From the NCBI RefSeq assembly GCF_001956985.1, contig NZ_CP019082.1:4092001-4156000 (forward strand): DNA of 64,000 nucleotides. The letters run 5' to 3'. The DNA is from Paludisphaera borealis. Lineage in GTDB: Bacteria; Planctomycetota; Planctomycetia; Isosphaerales; Isosphaeraceae. How positions within the stretch are numbered: the first letter of the stretch is position 1; every line of letters begins with the position of its first letter. The notes under the pieces were generated by a model. The model made no database searches, was not told where the DNA came from, and saw nothing but the letters and a program-made list of their open reading frames with translations. Position numbers and translations under genes: made by a program. Below, in pieces: positions 15,035-21,805 of this stretch.

Positions 15035-16537
15035 GTGAGCGCGACTCGGCGCGTCGTTGAAACGGCCATGGCGGCCGTGGTGGGCTGGTGCGTCGGCTGG
15101 GTGGCCGGGGCGGTCGGCCACGTCATCCCGCAATCGGCGAGATACCCGTTCCTGGCCGAGTACGTGCCGTTGCCGCACCACGTCCCGAAATACGCGGACG
15201 GCGTGTCGTTTCGGTTCGCCATGGCCCAGGACGTGATCCACGAGCGGTTCGCCAGGCACGGCGCCTCCCACTATCGCGAGCGGGATCGGATCACCCGCGA
15301 GAAGCTCAAGGGCCTGGCGCCCGACGACCCGGCGGCCTTCGCGGCGGCGGACGATCTGGGAGTCGGCCTCGACCGGCTCGGTCGGTCGGACGAGGCGATC
15401 GCGGCGCTGCGGGACAAGCTGGCTCGCCAGCAGGCCAAGGGGATCAAGGGCCGCGGCCTCTACACGTCGTACGCCAACCTCGGGACGTTCCTGATCCACG
15501 GCAACGTCAAGAAGGCCGGGGCCGGCGACGCGTCGGCCAGGGAACGGTTTCGAGAAGGGGTCGCCCTGATCCGCGAGTCGGTGATGGTGAACCCCGAGGC
15601 GCATTTCGGCCGCGAGCAGTGGCAGGCCGCGATCGCCGAATTCCTCCTCGCCGCGATGGACGCCCCGGCGCTCTTGAAGACGTACGACTGCGTCGGCGAC
15701 CGGCTCGACCTCGGGATCGACGAGATCCTCGACCGCGAGGCGAACTGGACCAGCACGGGTTACGGCCGCCCCTACGACCCGGCGTTCGGCCAGGGGAAGG
15801 CGGACCACGAGGTTCCCGCGTTCTTCCTTCCGGGCGCTCCGGTCGACGATCCCGCCCGGTGGCCGGAAGTCAGCCCGATCCGCAAGCACGTCACGAAGAT
15901 CGGGGCCGAGGCCGGCTGGGAAAACGTCGCGGCGCCGTCGCACCGCGCGCCGGTCCCGTTCGACGAGCCCGTGCTGGGGATCATCGGCATGTGGCGCCAG
16001 GGGGGCGGAGCCAACCCTCACTTCGCCCTGGCCCTGGGCGAGATCATGCTCCGCGTCGGCCAGAGGCGCATCGCCTGGACGGCCTACGAGCGCGCCGGTC
16101 GGCTCGCCGACCGCTACTCGGCCGACCCGGAAACCCAGGCGTTCCTCCGCGAGCACTGCCGCAAGCGGCAGGCCGAGATCGAACGGACGCTGGCGTCTCA
16201 GCCAGGCGGGGCGGCGGTGGACCGGCTGCGTCCCCAGTTCGAGGCTGAACTGGCCTACGGCGAAGGCTTCCAGAAAGATTACCAGGACTTCGAAGCGGCC
16301 CAGATCGCGGCCGGCGCCTCGATCGCCGACGAACACTTCTTCGACGACTTCCCACGTCGGAACCAGGCAATCGCCTCCCAAAGCGGCCCGGAAGAATGGT
16401 TCGCCAGGGTGACGCATGCAAGAATTTCCAAATACCAATCCGAGAACAGCCAAGCCTGGGGCGTGTTCGGCGCCGGCCTCGCGGCGATCGCGGCGGCCGC
16501 GCTCATGCGATGGAGAGGTTGTAACGCTGAGGGTTAG
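15035..16537 (+). CDS. Membrane-anchored TPR-like protein of unknown function
   Basis: 500 residues from a GTG. Hydrophobic segments lie at both ends: AVVGWCVGWVAGAVGHVI near 15-32, and GVFGAGLAAIAAAALMRW near the C-terminus. Between them is a helical solenoid with TPR character (DDLGVGLDRLGRSDEAIAAL; LALGEIMLRVGQRRIAWTAY). The soluble middle probably faces the periplasm. The function is not recognised. It follows the 86-residue gene at a distance of three bases, so the pair is one operon. Confidence 0.6.
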   Translation: MSATRRVVETAMAAVVGWCVGWVAGAVGHVIPQSARYPFLAEYVPLPHHVPKYADGVSFRFAMAQDVIHERFARHGASHYRERDRITREKLKGLAPDDPAAFAAADDLGVGLDRLGRSDEAIAALRDKLARQQAKGIKGRGLYTSYANLGTFLIHGNVKKAGAGDASARERFREGVALIRESVMVNPEAHFGREQWQAAIAEFLLAAMDAPALLKTYDCVGDRLDLGIDEILDREANWTSTGYGRPYDPAFGQGKADHEVPAFFLPGAPVDDPARWPEVSPIRKHVTKIGAEAGWENVAAPSHRAPVPFDEPVLGIIGMWRQGGGANPHFALALGEIMLRVGQRRIAWTAYERAGRLADRYSADPETQAFLREHCRKRQAEIERTLASQPGGAAVDRLRPQFEAELAYGEGFQKDYQDFEAAQIAAGASIADEHFFDDFPRRNQAIASQSGPEEWFARVTHARISKYQSENSQAWGVFGAGLAAIAAAALMRWRGCNAEG

Positions 16538-16560
16538 GGACCGTCCATCGGCATGGGACC

Positions 16561-16583
16561 GACCTCACAGAGGCCGGCTACAA
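16561..16583. repeat. Short repeat shared with 63822-63889
   Basis: The sequence GACCTCACAGAGGCCGGCTA followed by CAA is the reverse complement of the left arm of the palindromic element near 63822. This copy is a single arm with no visible inverted partner, so it looks like a fragment. It lies in the 474-bp gap 16538-17011, which otherwise holds the MITE-like copy 2 and no gene. Confidence 0.6.
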
Positions 16584-16694
16584 ATTTGGAGTGCGGGACC
16601 TTGCTCCCGCATGGGCCGCGTATTCAGCGCGGCGGCAAGCCGCCGCACACCACATCCGACTCGAACGCTCGGGCGACCTTTCTACTTGCGAATC

Positions 16695-16886
16695 CCCACG
16701 AACAACACCCAACTCGAAACGCGGGAGTCGAAGAAATTCAGGCACTCACCACGGAGGACGCGGAGCGGAAGGGGACAGGCATCAATAAAGATTCAGATAT
16801 CGCTCCACTGAATCGTTCCCCCTCCGTATTCTCCGACTCCTCCGTGGTGAGATTCTTCGAACCAACAATGGGACCTTGTTCGTGGA
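16695..16886. repeat. MITE-like element, CCCACGAAC/GTTCGTGG ends, copy 2
   Basis: About 192 bp, running in the opposite orientation to the copy at 12407-12597. The ends are CCCACGAAC (16695-16703) and GTTCGTGGAC (16878-16887). Inner inverted repeats are CTCACCACGGAGGA (16745-16758) and TCCTCCGTGGTGAG (16838-16851). Long near-identical blocks such as CCCCCTCCGTATTCTCCGAC confirm common descent; the centre has diverged. No target-site duplication could be fixed by eye. Confidence 0.8.
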
Positions 16887-17011
16887 CGGTCCCTTAAAGA
16901 AGAGACGGCGAATGTGGCGCAGCCGTGGCTTGCGTCGCACGGATTGAGTACCACCCGTGGCACTCAGGGACGGTTCGCCTCGCCCCTCGCGGGCGACGAG
17001 CGAACCTTGGT

Positions 17012-18166
17012 TTATTTCCCTGAGCGCTTGATCGTCCAGATAGTAACGGCGTTGCTGACGTCGTTGACGGCGGCGAAGTATCGGCCGTCGGGGGAGGTGG
17101 CGACTCCGAACGCGCCGCCTTGGGCGTCGCTGATCGAGAACTGGCCGACGAACTGGCCGCGACGGGTGAACTCGACGAGTTCACTAGGGAAGGCCGGGTC
17201 GCCGTTGACGGCGTCGCCGTTGGCGACGATCAGGTTCCCATCGGAGGCCGTGGTCATGCCGAGCGGCCCGCGGAGGTGGGCGTCGTCCTTGTAGATCACC
17301 CGCCCGGTCCCGTGGTCGGACCGCGCATGGGCGGCGTTGTGGATCGCGTAGACGGCGTTGTCGCCCGTCGAGGCGACGTACAGGCTGTCGGTCGCGTGGT
17401 CGTAGACCAGGCCGGTCGGGCCGATCTCGAAGGCCGCCGGATCGCCGTGATGCGTGTATCCCGAGGCGATCTGGGTCAGTGAGGCCACCTGGACCCCGCC
17501 CCCCGACGGCAGCCGGAGGTCGATCCGGGTCACGGTCCCGCTGAGCGCGTTCGAGACGAACACCAAGGCGCGGTTGCCGCCGTCCAGGACGGTCAGATCC
17601 CAGGGGCCGTTCAGCAGCGCGGAGTCGGTCAAGTTCGCGACGAGCTTGCCGTTCTTGTCGACGATCATCAGCGAGCCCTGCATGGCCGTCGCCGACGTGC
17701 CGTCCGTGCTCGGCAGGTTGCCGACCAGCACGTAACCGCGCTTGAGCACCCCCAGCGCGGTCGTCAGGCCCGACCCCGCCGGGGCCTGGAAGAAGACCGA
17801 GGTCTGGTTGTCCGGCGTGACCCGCACGATCGTCGTTCCGGTCCCCTGGAGATTGGAGCTGTTGTTGAAGTTCGAGACCAGCACGTCGCCGGCCTGAAGC
17901 AGTCCGCCCGAGGCGAAGCCGCTGGGGACGAACGCGACGCCGTACGGGTTCACGTCGCCGTTGGCGGGAATCGTCGTCGCCGTGCGGCTCGGCGCGGTCG
18001 CAAGCTGATCGATGACCGGGATCTGATGCTGATGCCCGTGCGACGCGTGAAAGGAGGCGATCTCCGCGGCTGTCGCGTGCATGGCGCTCAAGACCTCGCG
18101 GGCCTCAAGACTCTCCAAGGACGGACGAACGGCTCGTGATCGTGACGGGCGAGGACGAAGAAACAT
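17012..18166 (-). CDS. Secreted beta-propeller (NHL-like) protein
   Basis: 384 residues. The N-terminus RPSLESLEAREVLSA resembles the planctomycete LExLExRxLLS motif found at the start of many large secreted proteins, which may be an export or sorting signal. The rest has repeated propeller blades, e.g. NPYGVAFVPSGFASGG, GPTGLVYDHATDSLYVASTG and GPLGMTTASDGNLIVANGD. These read as an NHL-like propeller probably binding a protein or polysaccharide outside the cytoplasm. It ends FGVATSPDGRYFAAVNDVSN then AVTIWTIKRSGK, without PEP-CTERM tail. No operon partner is adjacent. Confidence 0.75.
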   Translation of the reverse strand: MFLRPRPSRSRAVRPSLESLEAREVLSAMHATAAEIASFHASHGHQHQIPVIDQLATAPSRTATTIPANGDVNPYGVAFVPSGFASGGLLQAGDVLVSNFNNSSNLQGTGTTIVRVTPDNQTSVFFQAPAGSGLTTALGVLKRGYVLVGNLPSTDGTSATAMQGSLMIVDKNGKLVANLTDSALLNGPWDLTVLDGGNRALVFVSNALSGTVTRIDLRLPSGGGVQVASLTQIASGYTHHGDPAAFEIGPTGLVYDHATDSLYVASTGDNAVYAIHNAAHARSDHGTGRVIYKDDAHLRGPLGMTTASDGNLIVANGDAVNGDPAFPSELVEFTRRGQFVGQFSISDAQGGAFGVATSPDGRYFAAVNDVSNAVTIWTIKRSGK

Positions 18167-18383
18167 CGCTGACCCTCCTTCTTGAGAAGAACCGACCAGG
18201 CGTTTCAGTCACAGCACGATGTTCGCGCCACCCCCTCCGCGATTCAAGAAGAAAATGAAAAATCCATAAGATTTCACTAGGCAAATCCACTCGTATCCTG
18301 AGCTTCCATTGATATTTGATCGTCCGTCAATCCGAGTTCCCCGGGACGGGCGACGTGCTCGCGACAGCCGCACTCGACGACTG

Positions 18384-19601
18384 TCACACGACGGCGGCCA
18401 GAGGAGAGCCGGGACGGGTTCGGACGCGTCTCGCAAACGCCAGCACGCCCCAGGCCGCCGCCCAGATCCAGGCCGCCGCGAGCACCCAGAACGGTCGGTC
18501 CATTCGGTGGTCGAACCGGATCTGCTCGCGACCCGTGGCGGCGTCCCAAACTCGCGCCGCGCCGTCGCCGTCGCACGAGGCGGCGAGCCGCCCGTCGGGG
18601 GAGAACGCCACCGACCAGACCCTGTTAGCGAAGTCGGTCGCCAGGTAGTTGCGTTTCGTCTGCCCGGCCAGCTTCCTGGTGAGATTGTCGATCTCCTTCC
18701 TGCCCCCCCTGATGTACTGGATCGCCCGCGGTCGGACGTGCCCTTCGAACCGAGAAATCGGCCTCAGCGAACCCAGGTCCCAGACGATCACTTGCTGCTT
18801 GTCCGCCACGGCCAGGCGACGGGCGTCGGGAGAGAACGCGACCGCATCGGCCTGGACGTAGTTGAACGCAGCCCGGAGGCGGCCGTCGGCGGGATCGAGC
18901 AGGTTGAGCTTGCCCCCGATCGCCTGGACGGCCAGGGCCGAGCCGTCGGGCGCGAACGCCAGCGGTGCCACGCACTGAGCAGCGGACTTCGACCAGCCGA
19001 GCACGCCGCCGGAGCCGACGTCCCAGGCGGCCAGCCGCCTCCCGAGCGCGCCGGCGAGGAGAATGCGGCCGTCGGGGGAGAAGGCCAGCGTGTACACGAA
19101 CTCGCAGTCGTCCAGCGCCTTGATGAATCGACCGTCGGCCACGTTCCAGAGACGGACGCGAAAGTCGTCGTCCAGATCGACCCGGTGGCGGGCGGTGGCC
19201 AGAACGCAGCCGTCGAGACTCAGCGCGGCGAGGCAACCAATCCCGTTCACTGGGCTGTCGAGCAAGAGCCGCTCGGGCCAGCGCGCCAGGTCGGACAGAG
19301 GCCGCGCGCCGCCGTCCGCCGCGCGGGCGACCAGGCGCTCACCGCCGTCGGCGACGGTCAGCAGCGGGTCGGGCGACACGCGCCGGTCGGACCGCCGCTC
19401 GCGCCTCGTCGCCAGGTCCCAGATGCGCAGCTCCGCGTGTGGTCTGGGAGACCGCAAGTAGCAGACCGTGGCGAGCGCGCGGCCGTCGGGCGAGAACGCC
19501 GCCGCGCCGACCATCGCGACATCGGGGGCGTCGCCGATCGCAACCCACACCGGAGGAGCCAGCGCAACGACCAGAATCAGCAAGCGGCGCGACCGGCTCA
19601 T
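18384..19601 (-). CDS. WD40 repeat protein with terminal membrane helices
   Basis: 405 residues from the ATG at 19601 (MSRSRRLLILVVALAPPVWV), preferred over an in-frame TTG three codons upstream. A signal or anchor helix is followed by WD40 blades ending in typical motifs: GAAAFSPDGRALATVCYL, AELRIWDLATRRER, TLAFSPDGRILLAGALG, VAFSPDGRLAASCDGDGAAR and VWDAATGREQI. The C-terminus has another hydrophobic stretch (WVLAAAWIWAAAWGVLAFAR) and ends RPGSPLAAVV. It is probably a membrane-tethered scaffold. The kinase gene at 53.8-57.2 kb carries similar blades, but no linkage is implied. Confidence 0.8.
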   Translation of the reverse strand: MSRSRRLLILVVALAPPVWVAIGDAPDVAMVGAAAFSPDGRALATVCYLRSPRPHAELRIWDLATRRERRSDRRVSPDPLLTVADGGERLVARAADGGARPLSDLARWPERLLLDSPVNGIGCLAALSLDGCVLATARHRVDLDDDFRVRLWNVADGRFIKALDDCEFVYTLAFSPDGRILLAGALGRRLAAWDVGSGGVLGWSKSAAQCVAPLAFAPDGSALAVQAIGGKLNLLDPADGRLRAAFNYVQADAVAFSPDARRLAVADKQQVIVWDLGSLRPISRFEGHVRPRAIQYIRGGRKEIDNLTRKLAGQTKRNYLATDFANRVWSVAFSPDGRLAASCDGDGAARVWDAATGREQIRFDHRMDRPFWVLAAAWIWAAAWGVLAFARRVRTRPGSPLAAVV

Positions 19602-19736
19602 GAGGATCAACTCCGCTGGAGTGAGGGAAACGAGGACGTCTGGAGACGGGTCTTGCCCCGTCTTCGTCCGTCCAGCCGCACCGCGCGCCCTCGCCCGGCA
19701 CGATCCGATGCTCGGCCGCCCGTATTTTACAACTGT

Positions 19737-19767
19737 AACACGACGGCTCCCAAGGGAAATCCGGGAC
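19737..19767 (-). pseudogene. Possible relic of a WD40 gene 3' end
   Basis: Read on the minus strand this gives RARPGFPLGAVVLQL, against RTRPGSPLAAVV at the end of the intact WD40 protein (18384-18420). At the DNA level the two roughly 45-bp stretches share most positions, including GTCCCGG and the CGTCGTGT block. It is short, so chance similarity is not excluded. Confidence 0.35.
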
Positions 19768-19903
19768 GGGCTCGACCCTCGGTAAACCCATCGCCGACGC
19801 CGAATTCGTTAGGCGGGGGAGACGAGGGGAACGTCGGCAACCCGAAAAGCTCAGATTCCGCACCGGTTCCCTCCTCTCTCGGAGATCTTCCGAGCTTCCC
19901 AAT

Positions 19904-20011
19904 CGACGTTAAAATTTCGCAATGCTCCTTTTCATTCCTCAATATCCACCAACAATCGCTTTAACTCCTACAGCCGACGTTATAATCTAGCAATGCCCCC
20001 TTTCCCTGCTC
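19904..20011. repeat. Two 37-bp imperfect direct repeats, 71 bp apart
   Basis: Copies at 19904-19940 and 19975-20011 match at 29 of 37 positions. Both begin CGACGTTA and share GCAATGC. The second contains TATAAT at 19981-19986. A tandem promoter or operator region is possible, 460 bp ahead of the GNAT gene. Confidence 0.55.
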
Positions 20012-20470
20012 GATGAGATCCGAGATAAAATTTACATGAGGCCGGAAGAAGGATCTTCATCGATACGGCGGCGGGGAACGTGGGCATTTCCATGGGGGAG
20101 ACCTCGAAGGGGCGCGGCCTCGGGCGTGACGTGCCGACGATCGGGACGGTCGGAAGTCTTGCTCGAACGCGCTGTTGCACCTAGACGCTTTCAGCGGACG
20201 AATGGCACTCGAATAAGGCCATTGCACAGTAGGTTTTCGGCCGAACCCAGTGGACACCCACTCTGAACCGAGTGCTATTCGGGCCAAGACGATCTGGCTT
20301 ACTTTCAAAAAACCGCCGTTTTGCGTCTCCTTTTAAAACCTGCGATATGGCAAAATACCTGGGGGCGTTGATACCTGGACCGGTGTCGGGAATCGTTGGG
20401 AAGGCAGAGTGAGTCGGCGTGATCGGCGGGCCGTAGGCGGCGTCAAGATGCAACGGGGAGGGGGACGGCC

Positions 20471-21772
20471 GTGACCAGGTTGATCGAAGTCGAGCCGGCG
20501 AGCGCCGGCCTCCAGACGTTCCGCGTGGCGCTGATCTTTCTGATCCACGATCCGGCGCTGCTCAAATCGATCGCGCCCGACGAGGGTGACTTCTGCGATC
20601 GGAGCCCGGTCGAAGACCACGGGGAGATCTTCCGATTCCCGGCCGAGTCGGTGGGCGACGAGGAGGACCTCCGCAAGCGGCTGGCGGTTTTCCGCGCGCA
20701 GGAACGGCCGGGGCAGTTCCTGTTGATCTCCGATCTCCTGGCCGTGCGCGATCCCAAACTCGGGATGGTGGAGAGCGATCTGACGCGGTGGGTCCGGGAC
20801 ATGTTCCGCACGAGCCACCACCTCTGCGGGCTGGTCTCGCTCACGGAGCCGCCGGGCGCGCGGGTGAGCGACGTCGACGCGAGCATCCCCCGCGACGCCG
20901 ACCGCGCCGCCTTGTGCCGGGCGATCGTGAGGGTCGCCACCGGTCTGCGGCTCAAGGCCAAGCCGCCGGTTCGAGCCGACGCGGCGTCGGCCGCCGCCGC
21001 CGTCCACGTCGAGGCCGTGCAGTCGTTGGAGCAGTTGCGCGATTGCTTCGCGCTCCGGAAGAAAGTCTACGGGCTGCTGGGCTACCTGCCCGACAAGATC
21101 ACGAACGACAAGAGCGGCTTGGAGATGGACTGCTACGACATCGGCGCCGTCCACTTCGCGGCGATGCGGGGCCGCGAGGTCGTGGGCACGGCGCGGTTGG
21201 TCACCCAGTTGCCGGCCGACCTCGGCAGGTCCGACGAGTACTCCATCGACGCGATCACCACCTGCATGAAGCACCGCGATTGGGCGGAGCGGATCGCCCT
21301 GAAGGCGGGAGGGGCGGTGCGCGACCGGGCGACCAGCCCTTGCTTCATGCAACTGCCGATCCTCCAGTCGAGCGACTTCAGCGACCGCTGGCCCGAGATG
21401 CTGCAACTCACCTCGAGCGGGGCCGAGCTGAGCCGCGTCGTCGTGGCGCCGGCCTGCCGGGGGCTGCGGGTCTCGAAGAGCCTGGTCAAGATCGTCGAGG
21501 CCAAGGCGTGCCAACTGAACATCCAGATCGTCTTGCTGGAATGCATCCCCTCTCACGTCGATATGTATAGTTCCTATGGATTCAGGCCCATCGGGGGCGG
21601 GACCCACGTCCGGTCGAGCGACCTCGACCAGTTCGCCGTCGGGATGTGGTTCCGGTTCGACGCGGCGAATCGGTCGGCGACGGCCGCCGAAGACCTGCTG
21701 GGTAAGATCAAGATGCAACTGGCGCCCGGTTTCGGGCCGATCGACGTACGCGACGGGCGGATTTCAGGATAA
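20471..21772 (+). CDS. FeeM/autoinducer-synthase-like GNAT acyltransferase
   Basis: 433 residues from a GTG preceded by GGGGAGGGGG. Residues 185-400 match the long GNAT fold of N-acyl amino acid or acyl-homoserine-lactone synthases: LRKKVYGLLGYLPD, MDCYDIGAVHFAAM, VVGTARLVTQ, ELSRVVVAPACRGLRVSKSL and YSSYGFRPIGGG. Such enzymes move an acyl chain from acyl-ACP or CoA to an amine. Residues 17-160 look like a degenerate response-regulator receiver (FRVALIFLIHDP, FLLISDLLAV with D88, and VDASIPRDADRAALCRAIVR), which is an inference from pattern only. The multidomain TIR gene begins 33 bp downstream on the same strand, so both probably form one operon. The substrate is unknown. Confidence 0.8.
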   Translation: MTRLIEVEPASAGLQTFRVALIFLIHDPALLKSIAPDEGDFCDRSPVEDHGEIFRFPAESVGDEEDLRKRLAVFRAQERPGQFLLISDLLAVRDPKLGMVESDLTRWVRDMFRTSHHLCGLVSLTEPPGARVSDVDASIPRDADRAALCRAIVRVATGLRLKAKPPVRADAASAAAAVHVEAVQSLEQLRDCFALRKKVYGLLGYLPDKITNDKSGLEMDCYDIGAVHFAAMRGREVVGTARLVTQLPADLGRSDEYSIDAITTCMKHRDWAERIALKAGGAVRDRATSPCFMQLPILQSSDFSDRWPEMLQLTSSGAELSRVVVAPACRGLRVSKSLVKIVEAKACQLNIQIVLLECIPSHVDMYSSYGFRPIGGGTHVRSSDLDQFAVGMWFRFDAANRSATAAEDLLGKIKMQLAPGFGPIDVRDGRISG

Positions 21773-21805
21773 CGACGGAACCGCGATCGACCCGGGAGCG
21801 CCGCC

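Larger units (their letters stand above)
19602..20470. other. 869-bp gap without a credible gene
   Basis: No frame looks protein coding. It contains a short relic resembling the 3' end of the neighbouring WD40 gene (19737-19767), two copies of a 37-bp repeat (19904-19940 and 19975-20011), and a TATAAT-like hexamer at 19981-19986 pointing toward the GNAT gene. The last 30 bp carry GGGGAGGGGG, the likely ribosome binding site of that gene. Local AT content is higher around 19900-20040 and 20300-20350 than in the flanking genes. Confidence 0.55.
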
